Of a stretch of 63,289 nt of DNA, positions 7,675-17,035 are shown in pieces. Within the stretch, counting starts at the first letter, position 1; the number at the start of each line of letters is the position of its first letter. Source of the stretch: Stutzerimonas stutzeri SDM-LAC (GTDB lineage Bacteria; Pseudomonadota; Gammaproteobacteria; Pseudomonadales; Pseudomonadaceae); contig NZ_AGSX01000048.1 in NCBI RefSeq assembly GCF_000235745.1, positions 1 through 63,289 of the forward strand, read 5' to 3'. The notes under the pieces were generated by a model. The model did no database searches and was not told the DNA's origin. It saw only the letters and a program-made list of their open reading frames with translations. The translations under genes and the position numbers were made by a program.

Positions 7675-8175
7675 TTGACCGATTCCCTGCAGCCTGCCGT
7701 CGAACCGATCCCGCATTCGGTGTGGAGCAATCCGTGGCACAACCTGGCCTTTGGTTTCGGCTCCGGCACGCTGCCCAAGGCGCCGGGCACCTGGGGGTCG
7801 CTTGTGGCGCTGGCGTTTGTGCCGTTGTGGCAAATGCTGCCGGCGTGGGGCTACGGTGCGCTGATCCTCCTCAGCATGCTGTTCGGCATCTGGCTCTGCG
7901 GTAAGGTCGCCCAGGATCTTGGGGTACATGACCATGAAGGGATCGTCTGGGATGAGTTCGCCGGTATCTGGATCACCTTCTGGCTGGTTCCCGCAGGCTG
8001 GTACTGGTTGCTGCTCGGATTCGTCGTGTTTCGCTTGCTGGATATCCTCAAGCCCTGGCCGATCAGTTGGGTCGACCGACAGGTTCACGGCGGGCTGGGC
8101 ATCATGCTCGACGACATCCTCGCTGGCTTTGCCGCCTGCGGCGTAATGCATCTCGCAGTGCGGCTGCTGGGCTGA
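7675..8175 (+). CDS. pgpA: phosphatidylglycerophosphatase A
   Basis: A 166-residue membrane enzyme removing phosphate from phosphatidylglycerophosphate to give phosphatidylglycerol. Family motifs are GTLPKAPGTWGSL near 30, VWDEFAGIW near 92 with acidic active-site residues, and FRLLDILKPWPISWVDR near 122-138. Three to four hydrophobic segments are visible. The start is TTG at 7675, supported by AAGAGGA seven bases upstream and the lack of an in-frame ATG. It is the last gene of the nusB-thiL-pgpA group. Confidence 0.93.
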   Translation: MTDSLQPAVEPIPHSVWSNPWHNLAFGFGSGTLPKAPGTWGSLVALAFVPLWQMLPAWGYGALILLSMLFGIWLCGKVAQDLGVHDHEGIVWDEFAGIWITFWLVPAGWYWLLLGFVVFRLLDILKPWPISWVDRQVHGGLGIMLDDILAGFAACGVMHLAVRLLG

Positions 8176-8268
8176 TTCTGTTTGCGGCGAAGCTGTGCGT
8201 CGGATCGCTGCAATGCCGGCGCATCGCGTGAAAGAATGCATCCCGCCCTGATTCGAGGAACGCCACTG

Positions 8269-8916
8269 ATGCACCCCGTTGCCTTGCTGTTCGCCGCTGG
8301 CCTTTCGTTCGCCTCGCTCGCCGTCACGGCTGCGCCACGGGTACAGGTCGTCGGCCTGTTTCCTGGTGCTGCCGTGTTGAATGTCGATGGACAGCGCAAG
8401 CTCGTGCGGGTCGGTCAAGTGGGGCCCGGCGGCGTGGAAGTGCTGAGCGCGGACTCGAAAGGCGCGGTGCTGCGTGTCGAGGGCATCGAGCGTCAATACG
8501 GGTTGAGCCGTGAACTCAGCGCCGGTTTCGCCGAGCCCGAACGTCGTCAGTTGAGCATCGCTCAGGGGCAGGGCGGCCATTATTGGGTAGCCGGCTCGAT
8601 CAATGGCCAGCCGGTGCAGTTTCTCGTCGATACCGGAGCCACCTCGGTAGCGATCAATGAGATCCAGGCGCGGCGCCTCGGCATCGACTACCGGGTCGAT
8701 GGCCGGCAAATCGTCGTCGGCACGGCAAGCGGCACGGCCAAAGCCTGGCGGGTCAATCTCGGCAGCGTGAAGGTCGGTGCGATCGACGTGCTCGGGGTCG
8801 AAGCCGTGGTGGTGGAAGGCAGCTCGCCTACCGACGCCCTGCTCGGAATGAGCTTTCTCGGCCGAGTCAGCTGGCGCGAGGATCAAGGTGTGTTGAAGCT
8901 GGAGTCGAAGATTTGA
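8269..8916 (+). CDS. periplasmic retropepsin-like aspartic protease (TIGR02281 type)
   Basis: A 215-residue secreted protein. The signal peptide MHPVALLFAAGLSFASLAVTAA ends near residue 22. A retropepsin-like half carries FLVDTGATSVAI near residue 123, which contains the D-T-G active site, and a second conserved block LLGMSFLGRVSW near the C-terminus. Such single-lobe proteases work as dimers; the natural substrate is unknown. I chose ATG 8269 because GAGGAA precedes it and it starts the signal peptide. It stands between pgpA and ribA, as I remember it in P. aeruginosa. Confidence 0.85.
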   Translation: MHPVALLFAAGLSFASLAVTAAPRVQVVGLFPGAAVLNVDGQRKLVRVGQVGPGGVEVLSADSKGAVLRVEGIERQYGLSRELSAGFAEPERRQLSIAQGQGGHYWVAGSINGQPVQFLVDTGATSVAINEIQARRLGIDYRVDGRQIVVGTASGTAKAWRVNLGSVKVGAIDVLGVEAVVVEGSSPTDALLGMSFLGRVSWREDQGVLKLESKI

Positions 8917-9094
8917 GAAGTGCCGATAGATGTGCTGGAAGCTGAAAACTGATGTCCGGCTGTTGGGCGGTTGAACCAGAGCCAAATAAATTTCACAGGC
9001 GGAGCGCTGTCCAGTCGCCAGCGCATCTTCACCTCACCCGGCGGCAAGTGCTGATGTTACAATATCCGCTTTTCCGCCTTCTGGAGTTTCTCCG

Positions 9095-9712
9095 GTGTCT
9101 GTCGTGTTCGTCGCCGCTTCCAAATTGCCGACGCCGTTCGGTGTGTTCACCATGCATGGGTTTCTCGATCAGGACACCGGCAAAGAACATGTCGTCCTGA
9201 CGCTGGGCGATGTTGCCGATGGCAAGCCTGTGTTGGGTCGCCTGCATTCTGAATGTCTGACGGGTGATGCGCTGTTCAGTTTGCGCTGCGATTGCGGCTT
9301 TCAATTGGAAGCCGCACTGCGGGCGATTTCGGAAGAGGGGCGTGGTGCGCTGCTCTATCTCCGCCAGGAGGGCCGTGGCATCGGTCTGCTGAACAAGATC
9401 CGCGCTTACGAGTTGCAGGACGGCGGTGCCGATACCGTTGAGGCCAACGAGCGCCTTGGCTTCGCGCCTGATATGCGCGATTACGCGATCTGTCTGCCCA
9501 TGCTCGAGCACCTGGGCATCGCCGAGATCAAGCTGATGACCAACAACCCGCGCAAGGTCAAGGCGCTGCAGGGCTTCGGTATTCGCATCGCCGAGCGCAT
9601 GCCGCTTCAGATTGCCCACAATCCGTATAACAAGAAATATCTCGCCACCAAGGCCGGCAAGCTTGGCCATATGCTCGGTGAGATCCATCAGGGCGAAGCC
9701 GAGCAGTCGTGA
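9095..9712 (+). CDS. ribA: GTP cyclohydrolase II
   Basis: A 205-residue stand-alone RibA, which opens GTP to start riboflavin synthesis. The zinc cysteines appear in [20 protein letters not shown] (C-x10-C-x-C), followed by the catalytic loop [20 protein letters not shown] and the C-terminal [14 protein letters not shown]. The start is GTG at 9095 with GGAG about nine bases upstream. It overlaps the next gene by four bases. It supplies the activity that the C-terminal domain of the upstream RibB appears to have lost. Confidence 0.96.
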   Translation: MSVVFVAASKLPTPFGVFTMHGFLDQDTGKEHVVLTLGDVADGKPVLGRLHSECLTGDALFSLRCDCGFQLEAALRAISEEGRGALLYLRQEGRGIGLLNKIRAYELQDGGADTVEANERLGFAPDMRDYAICLPMLEHLGIAEIKLMTNNPRKVKALQGFGIRIAERMPLQIAHNPYNKKYLATKAGKLGHMLGEIHQGEAEQS

Positions 9713-10128
9713 GTCGTACGGCCGCGCGCCGCCAGCTTTCTCGTGATGGCTGGCTGTTTCTGCTACTGATCATCGCCCCCGTGCTTATCAGTCGTCAGCT
9801 TCCCGAACTGGCGGGCCGCTTCGGCGAGTCGCTCGCCTTGCCCCTGTTCATCATCGGCCTGGCCGCACTGTTTCTCAATCTGCCCCGCTTCACAGCCTAT
9901 AAACACGCCTTGATTGCCGTCGAGAAGGAATTGGGTACCGACGGCGAATCGTCGGCCTGGACGACGCTGCGTGCCGTTCGGTTGCGCGCATTGTGGATCG
10001 CAGCCCTACCGGCCTGGCTAGCGGCTATCGGTGCGCCGTTCGGGCTTGAGCCTGTCGCACAGCTGCTGCTGGTCTGTGGCAGCCTGGCGCTGCTGGTGCT
10101 CTATCGCGTTCCACGTCAGCTGCAATGA
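9709..10128 (+). CDS. small integral membrane protein of unknown function
   Basis: A 139-residue protein with hydrophobic segments at about 15-28, 42-58, 93-110 and 112-130, and an arginine-rich N-terminus, suggesting three or four membrane helices. I do not recognise a named family. The start is GTG overlapping the ribA stop (GTGA), and its end overlaps the btuF start by four bases, so it is translationally tied to both. In P. aeruginosa a similar membrane protein lies between ribA and btuF, so a role near cobalamin uptake is possible but unproven. Confidence 0.8.
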   Translation: MSRTAARRQLSRDGWLFLLLIIAPVLISRQLPELAGRFGESLALPLFIIGLAALFLNLPRFTAYKHALIAVEKELGTDGESSAWTTLRAVRLRALWIAALPAWLAAIGAPFGLEPVAQLLLVCGSLALLVLYRVPRQLQ

Positions 10129-10931
10129 TGCGAACGCTGACGTTGGTCGTGGCGTTGCTGCTTTCGCCGCTGCTTGCCGCCTCCGAGCGGGTCGTCAGCC
10201 TGGCGCCCTCGCTGAGTGAAATCATGCTGGAGCTGGACGCCGCCGATCTGCTGGTGGGCGTGCTCGACGGTGGCGAGCGGCCGGGCGCGTTGGCCGGTGT
10301 GCCATCCGTCGGGCGCCTCGGCCAGCTGGAAATGGAAACCTTGCTGGCACTGCAGCCAACGCTGGTATTACTGCGACCGGACAGCATCAGCCACGCACAA
10401 CGCGACCAGTTGGCGCAATTCGGCATACCGGTGCTGGTAGCTCAACCGGCATCGCTGGCGCAGCTGACCGAGCAGTTCGAACTGATTGGCGAGCGGGTTG
10501 GGCGGGGTGAGCAGGGGCGGGAGCTGGCGCGACGCTTCGAGCAGGGGCTGGCTCAGTTGCGGCGGCGTTACCACCGTGAGCAACCGTTGGCGGTGTTCTA
10601 TCAGATATGGAACCGCCCGCTGTATACGCTCGGTGGCCGACAAATCATCAGCGATGCAATCGAAGTCTGCGGCGGCCGCAATGTGTTCGCGGACCTCCAG
10701 CTGCCCGCGCCTCAGGTCAGCATCGAGTCCGTGCTGTCCCGCAATCCTGAAGTGATTCTGGCGGGTAGCGGCGCTCAGCTATCCGAATGGAAGGCCTGGC
10801 CGCAGCTGGCTGCGGTGCGCAAAGGGCAACTTTTGGAAGTGCCGGACAAGGGGCTGGAGCGCCCGAGCTTCCAGATGCTCGACGCAATCGGGAAGCTCTG
10901 TGAGGTGATGGGGCAGGCGGAGTCCGACTGA
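10125..10931 (+). CDS. btuF: cobalamin-binding periplasmic protein BtuF
   Basis: A 268-residue periplasmic binding protein of the helical-backbone type. The signal peptide is [19 protein letters not shown], and the mature N-terminus ERVVSLAPSLSEIMLELDA is the usual BtuF/FecB-like opening. Later VFYQIWNRPLYTLGG and QVSIESVLSRNPEVIL match BtuF. It would bind vitamin B12 in the periplasm and deliver it to BtuCD, which is not in this window. It overlaps the upstream membrane-protein gene by four bases. It converges on the btuB-like receptor, which fits a shared role. Confidence 0.88.
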   Translation: MMRTLTLVVALLLSPLLAASERVVSLAPSLSEIMLELDAADLLVGVLDGGERPGALAGVPSVGRLGQLEMETLLALQPTLVLLRPDSISHAQRDQLAQFGIPVLVAQPASLAQLTEQFELIGERVGRGEQGRELARRFEQGLAQLRRRYHREQPLAVFYQIWNRPLYTLGGRQIISDAIEVCGGRNVFADLQLPAPQVSIESVLSRNPEVILAGSGAQLSEWKAWPQLAAVRKGQLLEVPDKGLERPSFQMLDAIGKLCEVMGQAESD

Positions 10932-11045
10932 TGACTTGAAACGGGCGCTGCGAGGCCGGCTGTTCTTGCGCCGGAGGCGCATGATGTTGACCATAGAAGC
11001 AAGTCACTGCGCAAGCAGACTCGCTTCTAGGGCCTACGGCATGGG

Positions 11046-12959
11046 TCAGAAACGATAGCCCACGCTCAGTTGAACATCCTCTTCAGGCGCTGGGTATAAC
11101 GCCTTGTTGCCGGCTTGCCAACTGCTGTAGCTAGCAAAGCTGTCGTAGCGCTTGCCGGTCAGGTTGTTGATTCGTAGCTTCGTGTTGAAGTTTCGGTACT
11201 CGTATCGGACGGCTGCATTGAACAAGGTATAGCCGCCTTCGCGTGGCATCGCGTGGCCTTCGTCGCTGGTAAGGTAGCGCGGACCGGTATAGATCGCCTC
11301 AAGGTAGCCGTGCAGCCCTTGCATGATCTGGTAATCGAGATGCATGCCAGCGCTGTGGCGTGATACCCACGGGATGTCGTGACCTTTGTTCGCCCCAGCG
11401 CTCAGCTCCGCGTCGGTGAAACTATATTGGCCGCCAACACGGAGCCGGGGGTTCAGCTCCCGCTCGGCTTCTAACATCAGGCCTTCGCGGCGTGTCCGGT
11501 CCAGGTTGACATTCGCACCCCAGCCGCCATTGGACGACGGGTCATAGAGCAACTCGTCGTCAAGATCGAGACGGTAGATGCTGGCCTGATAGTGCTGTTT
11601 ATCGTCATGCCAAGCTATGCCTGTTTCCCATGACTCCCCTGTCTGAGGTTTAAGGAAGTCGACGCCAGGCTCGACAAGGGCATTTTCGTTGACATTGGCC
11701 CACCGCAACACGTCTTCACGCTTTATGAACGCCTGGGTCTGGTCGTTGATCTGCCAGCTTAGCGCGATGCTGGTACTGTCTTCGTCATCGCTGTGCTTGC
11801 GGCCGTTATGCCGGTCGTCCACCTCGCTGACGCGATAGCCAAGGCTCAGCGTCAACTGTTCGCTCAACGGTTGGCTGAGTTGTGTGTACCAATCTCGCTG
11901 GGTCTGTTCAGCGGTGCTACTCAGGGAAGGGAACAGTGCGTATGTCGATTGGTAATCGGACTTCAAATAGTCGAAACCGAACAGCCACTCGCTGCGGCCC
12001 AGGTCACTGCCCCAGTGTGTAGTCGCGCGAGGGCTAATGGATTCGACCCGCGTGCCTTCGGCAAACCGGCTGCCGAATATAGACCCCACCCCATCGCTGT
12101 CCCTGATGCTGTAATCGAAGTTCCCGGTCCACTGGTTGCTCAACGTCTGCTCGGCAGCAAAACGATGCACGTCGGTCTTGTTGTCGTTCCACTCGTCGGA
12201 TGTGCTTGCCCTACGGTCGGTGCGGCGTTGCGCAACGGTAAGGGGGCCCGGGTAACGAAGCTCATCGTCGACGTTCTGGTATTCGTACAGCAGCCAGCCA
12301 TCGCTATGGTCATAGCGCAGCCGTCCGAAAAGGTCGCGGTAGCCGGCATTGTTATGGTCGCGATAACCGTCTGTATTTCGACTTTCTCCACTGGCGTAGG
12401 CGGAGAACCCTCCACCAAGCTGTTGCAATACGTGCGCGCGGTAGGCTTCGAGGTCATGGCTGCCCGTGCTGGTTTCGATATAGGCATCGTTTCCGTCGGG
12501 AAGCCGTGTGATGATGTTGACCACCCCGCCGACGGCTTGATCGCCGTACAGCACCGTACCGGCGCCACGCAAAATCTCGATCCGCTCGATATTCGCCAGT
12601 GGCACGCTGTTGAGATCAGGGCCGTTTAGGCTAGGGTTGTTCAGCCTTCTGCCGTCGACCAGAACCAGCACGTTGTTCCCAGCGTTTTCGCCAAAGCCGC
12701 GCAAGCTGATGGACGCGCGATTGCCATCGCCGAGGGTGTCTCTGATTTGAATGCCGGCTTTTCCGTTTAGCACGTCGATGAGGCTACTGGCGGCGCTGCG
12801 CTCGATCTCGTCTCGATTGATCACACGTGTACTGGCAGGTGCAGGCTTCTCCAGTACAGTCGCACGGGTAATGACCATAGGAGGAGCTTCATAGGGCTCG
12901 AGAGCAACGGCGACTCCTGGCAGCAATCCCAGTGCCAGAGCGATACGAGATGGTTTCAC
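11046..12959 (-). CDS. btuB: TonB-dependent vitamin B12 receptor (BtuB-like)
   Basis: A 637-residue outer-membrane receptor. The signal peptide is MKPSRIALALGLLPGVAVA; a TonB-box-like segment (PPMVITRA) follows, then a plug domain (LIDVLNGKAGIQIRDTLGDG, VLVLVDGRRLNNP, IERIEILRGAGTVLYGDQA) and a beta-barrel ending in aromatic F (VQLSVGYRF). I chose GTG at 12957-12959 because GAGG lies nine bases upstream and it gives a clean signal peptide; TTG five codons earlier is weaker. Substrate assignment to cobalamin rests on the riboswitch in front of it and btuF beside it. Confidence 0.87.
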   Translation of the reverse strand: MKPSRIALALGLLPGVAVALEPYEAPPMVITRATVLEKPAPASTRVINRDEIERSAASSLIDVLNGKAGIQIRDTLGDGNRASISLRGFGENAGNNVLVLVDGRRLNNPSLNGPDLNSVPLANIERIEILRGAGTVLYGDQAVGGVVNIITRLPDGNDAYIETSTGSHDLEAYRAHVLQQLGGGFSAYASGESRNTDGYRDHNNAGYRDLFGRLRYDHSDGWLLYEYQNVDDELRYPGPLTVAQRRTDRRASTSDEWNDNKTDVHRFAAEQTLSNQWTGNFDYSIRDSDGVGSIFGSRFAEGTRVESISPRATTHWGSDLGRSEWLFGFDYLKSDYQSTYALFPSLSSTAEQTQRDWYTQLSQPLSEQLTLSLGYRVSEVDDRHNGRKHSDDEDSTSIALSWQINDQTQAFIKREDVLRWANVNENALVEPGVDFLKPQTGESWETGIAWHDDKQHYQASIYRLDLDDELLYDPSSNGGWGANVNLDRTRREGLMLEAERELNPRLRVGGQYSFTDAELSAGANKGHDIPWVSRHSAGMHLDYQIMQGLHGYLEAIYTGPRYLTSDEGHAMPREGGYTLFNAAVRYEYRNFNTKLRINNLTGKRYDSFASYSSWQAGNKALYPAPEEDVQLSVGYRF

Positions 12960-12969
12960 TTCAATGATC

Positions 12970-12992
12970 CTCAAAAGTTCAGCGCTTTTGAG
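12970..12992 (-). promoter_or_regulatory. Shine-Dalgarno-sequestering hairpin of btuB
   Basis: On the minus strand CTCAAAAG and CTTTTGAG form a perfect 8-bp stem with a seven-base loop. The downstream arm contains GAG of the GAGG ribosome binding site for the GTG start at 12959. This is the expected off-state of a translational cobalamin riboswitch. Confidence 0.72.
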
Positions 12993-13029
12993 AAGGGCAG
13001 GAACAAGCGCAAGGACAGGCAGCCGCGCT

Positions 13030-13245
13030 TGACGGTGCTGCCCTCCGCAACACCAGTCGAATCCACCAGGCCGGTCTCCGGGCTTTCGACACGCACGCTG
13101 CTCGCCTTCCCATGCAGAGCACAGTGGCGGTTGAGCGGGTGGTGATCCAATGGATCACGGTCGATTACCGTTGCGGGGGCAGCGCCGGACTTGCTCTTGC
13201 GAGTGCACCGGCTTCCCGTTTAATGCGGACCTTGCGGTCGTGCAC
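13030..13245 (-). promoter_or_regulatory. cobalamin (AdoCbl) riboswitch
   Basis: Read on the minus strand, the conserved blocks occur in order: GGGAAGCCGGTGC near 13210-13220, AGTCCGGCGCTGCCCCCGCA with ACGGTAA near 13165-13190, the B12 box GCCACTG at 13122-13128, and AAGCCCGGAGACCGGCC near 13070-13088. It senses adenosylcobalamin and lies about 80-270 bases upstream of the btuB start. The rest of the 518-bp gap, out to 13477, should hold the btuB promoter, but I see no clear -35/-10 and no gene. Confidence 0.93.
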
Positions 13246-13477
13246 ACCTGGGCGGATAAGAAATCGCGGGAACCTTAAGGGCTGTTCGGAAGAAAGACAA
13301 GCGAGGCGCGTGGTGTAGGAGAAAGTTTGCGCGAGGGATCCCTGGTCCGGTGTGGCGGGAAAGGGGCGTTGGCATACGAACAGGCACCCGTTTGCCGTCG
13401 TGAGGTGATGGGTTTGGTGACGCCGAGCAAGGCGGCGAGGCGGCGCCGGGTACAGGCGTACCCAGCGCAACAGCTCT

Positions 13478-15382
13478 TCAGAGCTGAGTCAGCCGGGTGC
13501 GGATCGCAGCTTCGATACCGGTGGCATCGAGCCCGCATTCCTTGAGCATCTCGCCGGGCTTGGCGTGCTCGACGTAGTAGTCCGGCAGCCCCAGATGAAG
13601 GATCGGCTTTTGCAGATTTTCAGCGGCGAGGAACTCGCCGACTGCACTACCGGCCCCGCCCATGATGCTGTTCTCCTCGATGGTCACCAGCAGCTCGTGG
13701 CTATCGGCCATTTGCCGCACCAGCGCCTCGTCCAGCGGTTTGACGAAGCGCATATCGACCACGGTGGCGTCGAGTGCTTCGCCGACCTGCAGCGCTTCGG
13801 CCAACTGCACGCCAAAGACCAGCAAGGCGACCCGCTGACCGCTGCCGTTACTGCCCTGGCGCCGCACGACGCCTTTGCCGATTTCCAGCGGCTCAAGGCC
13901 GGGCTCGATCGCGGCGTTCGGCCCGGTGCCGCGTGGATAACGCACCGCCGCCGGGCCTTCGAAGTGATAGCCGGTGGTGAGCATGCGGCGCATCTCGTTC
14001 TCGTCGCTGGGCGTCATCACCAGCATGCCGGGGATGCAGCGCAGATAGGACAGATCGAAGCTGCCGGCGTGGGTCGGCCCGTCTTCGCCGACCAGGCCGG
14101 CGCGGTCGATGGCGAACAGCACGTCGAGATTCTGCACCGCGACGTCATGGATCAACTGATCGTAGGCGCGCTGCAGGAAGGTCGAATAGATTGCCACCAC
14201 CGGCTTGGCACCCTCGCAAGCCATGCCGGCCGCCAGCGTCACGGCATGCTGCTCAGCGATGGCCACGTCGAAATAACGATTCGGATAGCGCTCGCTGAAG
14301 TCGATCAGGTCGGAGCCTTCCTTCATGGCGGGGGTGATGCCGGTCAGGCGCGGGTCGGCGGCGGCCATATCGCACAACCACTGACCAAAGACGTTCGAGT
14401 ATTTCGGACCGCTGGGCTTTTTTGGGGTGACCGGGCCGCCCGCGGGCTCAAGTTTGCTAATGGCATGCCAGGTAATCGGATCGACTTCCGCCGGCGCAAA
14501 CCCTTTGCCTTTCTTGGTCACCACATGGAGAAACTGTGGGCCGGGCAGATCGCGCATGTTGCGCAGGGTCGCGATCAAGGTCGGAAGATCATGGCCATCA
14601 ATGGGGCCGATGTAGTTCCAGCCAAGCTCCTCGAACAGCGTGCCGGGGACCAGCATGCCCTTTGCATATTCCTCGGTGCGGCGGGCGATTTCCCAGGCAC
14701 CCGGCAGGCGTGACAGGACCTTCTTGCTGCCTTCGCGCATGCTCGAATAGGTGCGGCTGGAGAGAATTTTGGCCAGGTAGTTGGAGAGGCCGCCGACGTT
14801 GCGCGAGATCGACATGTCGTTGTCGTTGAGCACGACGAGCATATCGGCGCCGACTTCAGGCGCATGATTCAGGGCCTCGAAGGCCATGCCGGCGGTGAGC
14901 GCGCCGTCGCCGATCACGGCGATGGACTTGCGCTTCTTGCCCTGCAAGCGGGCGGCGATGGCCATGCCCAGTGCGGCGCTGATGGAGGTGCTGGAGTGGC
15001 CGACGCCGAAGGTGTCGTAGTCGCTTTCACTGCGACGTGGAAACGCGGCGAGGCCGTCCTTCTGGCGCAGGCTTTCCATGCGCTCGCGGCGCCCGGTGAG
15101 GATCTTGTGCGGATAGGCCTGATGACCAACATCCCAGACCAGACGGTCTTTCGGCGTGTCGTAGACGTAGTGCAGCGCGATGGTCAGCTCGATCACGCCA
15201 AGTCCGGCGCCGAAGTGCCCGCCGGTCCGGCCGACGCTGTAGAGCAGGTCCTGCCGCAGCTCGTTGGCGAGTTCTTCAAGTTCCACTTCACCCAGCCGGC
15301 GCAGCTGCTCGGGCGTGGCCGCGCGATCTAGGACGGGCGTCGCAGGGCGGACCCGAGGAATCTCATGAAACGTCTTGGGCAT
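13478..15382 (-). CDS. dxs: 1-deoxy-D-xylulose-5-phosphate synthase
   Basis: A 634-residue thiamine-diphosphate transketolase-type enzyme making DXP from pyruvate and glyceraldehyde 3-phosphate, the first step of the MEP isoprenoid pathway (and a precursor for thiamine). The N-terminal [20 protein letters not shown], the ThDP/Mg site [20 protein letters not shown] (GDG...N) near 155-180, and the C-terminal transketolase motifs [17 protein letters not shown] and [15 protein letters not shown] are all present. In many pseudomonads it follows ispA and xseB; here two lipoprotein genes on the other strand separate them. Confidence 0.97.
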   Translation of the reverse strand: MPKTFHEIPRVRPATPVLDRAATPEQLRRLGEVELEELANELRQDLLYSVGRTGGHFGAGLGVIELTIALHYVYDTPKDRLVWDVGHQAYPHKILTGRRERMESLRQKDGLAAFPRRSESDYDTFGVGHSSTSISAALGMAIAARLQGKKRKSIAVIGDGALTAGMAFEALNHAPEVGADMLVVLNDNDMSISRNVGGLSNYLAKILSSRTYSSMREGSKKVLSRLPGAWEIARRTEEYAKGMLVPGTLFEELGWNYIGPIDGHDLPTLIATLRNMRDLPGPQFLHVVTKKGKGFAPAEVDPITWHAISKLEPAGGPVTPKKPSGPKYSNVFGQWLCDMAAADPRLTGITPAMKEGSDLIDFSERYPNRYFDVAIAEQHAVTLAAGMACEGAKPVVAIYSTFLQRAYDQLIHDVAVQNLDVLFAIDRAGLVGEDGPTHAGSFDLSYLRCIPGMLVMTPSDENEMRRMLTTGYHFEGPAAVRYPRGTGPNAAIEPGLEPLEIGKGVVRRQGSNGSGQRVALLVFGVQLAEALQVGEALDATVVDMRFVKPLDEALVRQMADSHELLVTIEENSIMGGAGSAVGEFLAAENLQKPILHLGLPDYYVEHAKPGEMLKECGLDATGIEAAIRTRLTQL

Positions 15383-15629
15383 CGGGCGAATCGTTTTAGT
15401 TGAAAAAAGAGCGGCAGTCTAACCGAAAAAGCCTTCCCGCTTTAAGCGGCCAGACGATACCGGACAGTCTGCACGAACCGTTCGTCAACGATGACCCTGC
15501 CATCTGATGTCTTAAGTTCTTCCCAGCTTGGCCGATAAGCGGCGACATGCGCATGCCACCATTGCGCCACTACTCCTAGGGCTTGTCGCCAGGGAATCGT
15601 CGGTCGTCGCTGAATATGGAACGTTTTTG

Positions 15630-16370
15630 ATGGGTAAGAGACTTGTGTCGACAGGCGCTGGTGAGGTGTCGCCTGTCTTTCGGTCGCGACGGTTCGCCGT
15701 AAATGTGGGGCTGCTCAGCGCCGCGCTGCTCTGTGCAGGCTGCCGGGCGCCTTTTACACCGGTTCCGGTTGCGGTCAACTTTCCGTATGCCAAGCAGGAA
15801 AAGCTTCAGGCTGCGTCTCACTGGCAATTGATCGCCGAGGATACGGCCAGGCAACTGATTCGTTCGCTGCCCGACGATCGTCCGCTGTATGTGAACCAGC
15901 CTGATACGCAAAGTCCCTTTGCGCGGGTGTTCAGCCAGCAACTCATCAGCTCGCTGCTGAGCGCCGGTTACCCGGTTCACAAGCGCGACAGCGGCAACGT
16001 TCTGGTTGTGGACGTGAACGCTGAGCCGGTGCGCTTTTCGCCCAATCGCCTGCAGTATCGGTATGTCGGCACGGCAACGACGCTGACCAGTGGGCTTTGG
16101 GTGCTGCGCAATATCTATCGCAACGTATCGCCCGGCGCTGCCATGGTCACGGCTGCGGTAGCGCTGGATGCCGCGCAGTGGTACCACACCGAGTTTGCCA
16201 AAGGGCCAACCCCTGAAATCGAGCTGGTCGTCAATACGAGCGTATCGGACCGGGACCGTTATTACGCCCAGGTCTCCAATGCCTACTACACGGTAGATCC
16301 GGAGTGGCAGCTGTATGCACCCGGCTGGGTCGGAGTCGATATTCCGGTTGTCGGGGGTGAGAGCAAATGA
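15630..16370 (+). CDS. predicted outer-membrane lipoprotein, partner of the FlgO-like gene
   Basis: A predicted lipoprotein of about 246 residues. A long N-region ends in GLLSAALLCAGC, a lipobox. The mature part has an N-terminal block (WQLIAEDTARQLIRSLPDDRPLYVNQ, FSQQLISSLLSAGYPV) organised like FlgO-type domains: a named-system lipoprotein acting on a set name and ranked copies. A hydrophobic stretch near PGAAMVTAAVALDA follows. The start is uncertain because the Shine-Dalgarno at ATG 15630 is weak; GTG codons nearer the signal core are possible. It overlaps the next lipoprotein gene by four bases (ATGA). I cannot assign a function. Confidence 0.68.
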   Translation: MGKRLVSTGAGEVSPVFRSRRFAVNVGLLSAALLCAGCRAPFTPVPVAVNFPYAKQEKLQAASHWQLIAEDTARQLIRSLPDDRPLYVNQPDTQSPFARVFSQQLISSLLSAGYPVHKRDSGNVLVVDVNAEPVRFSPNRLQYRYVGTATTLTSGLWVLRNIYRNVSPGAAMVTAAVALDAAQWYHTEFAKGPTPEIELVVNTSVSDRDRYYAQVSNAYYTVDPEWQLYAPGWVGVDIPVVGGESK

Positions 16371-16960
16371 CCATTCGAGCATTGTGCGCCGCCGCTTCAC
16401 TGCTGGGCTGCCTGGTACTGCAGGGTTGCGGCGTCTCGCCGACCCGATCCATAGAGGCAGGGCCGCCGCCCAGCAATCCGTTGGTGCGAGAAAACTATCG
16501 TGCTGCCGAATCGTTGCTGGCGCAGTTGCGCTACCGTCTTCCGCTCAAGCGGGGGGCGATACTGATCGGTACGCTGGTTAATACTGATGCCCTGGACCGC
16601 TCCTCCACCTTCGGCCGAATAACGACCGATCAGATCTCTGCGCGCTTCACCATGGCCGGCTATCCGATGGTGGAAATGAAGCTGCGTAACCGGGCCTACA
16701 TGCTCAAGGACCAGGCCGAGCTGATGCTGAGTCGCGAGGTCGGTGAGCTGGTGACGAGCCACAACGCACAGGCTGTGGTTGTGGGAACCTACGCTGTCAG
16801 CCGCGACCAGGTGTACATCAACCTGAAGGTCATCCAGCCGCAACGAGGCATCGTTCTGGCCGCGCATGATTACACCCTGCCACTGAACGATGAAAATCGC
16901 CTGCTTTTGCTGCGCGGGTGGCGCAATACCGCATGGCCGGCCACGTATCCGGCTAGATAG
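16367..16960 (+). CDS. FlgO-family outer-membrane lipoprotein
   Basis: A 197-residue lipoprotein with signal peptide MTIRALCAAASLLGCLVLQGC (lipobox LQGC). The mature part matches the FlgO domain: NYRAAESLLAQL, AILIGTLVNTDALDRSSTFGRI, GYPMVEMKLRNRAYMLKDQAELMLSRE, and AQAVVVGTYAVSRDQVYINLKVI. In Vibrio FlgO is an outer-membrane protein of the flagellar H-ring; in pseudomonads such genes often stand outside flagellar clusters. No flagellar gene is nearby, so I would not call it flagellar. It is translationally coupled to the preceding lipoprotein gene. Confidence 0.8.
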   Translation: MTIRALCAAASLLGCLVLQGCGVSPTRSIEAGPPPSNPLVRENYRAAESLLAQLRYRLPLKRGAILIGTLVNTDALDRSSTFGRITTDQISARFTMAGYPMVEMKLRNRAYMLKDQAELMLSREVGELVTSHNAQAVVVGTYAVSRDQVYINLKVIQPQRGIVLAAHDYTLPLNDENRLLLLRGWRNTAWPATYPAR

Positions 16961-17035
16961 GTTGGCTGTTGATCGGAGGCAAGCAGGCCGGCCGCACCCT
17001 GGGCGCTGCGGACCGGTTATGCGGCGAGCGTTACT

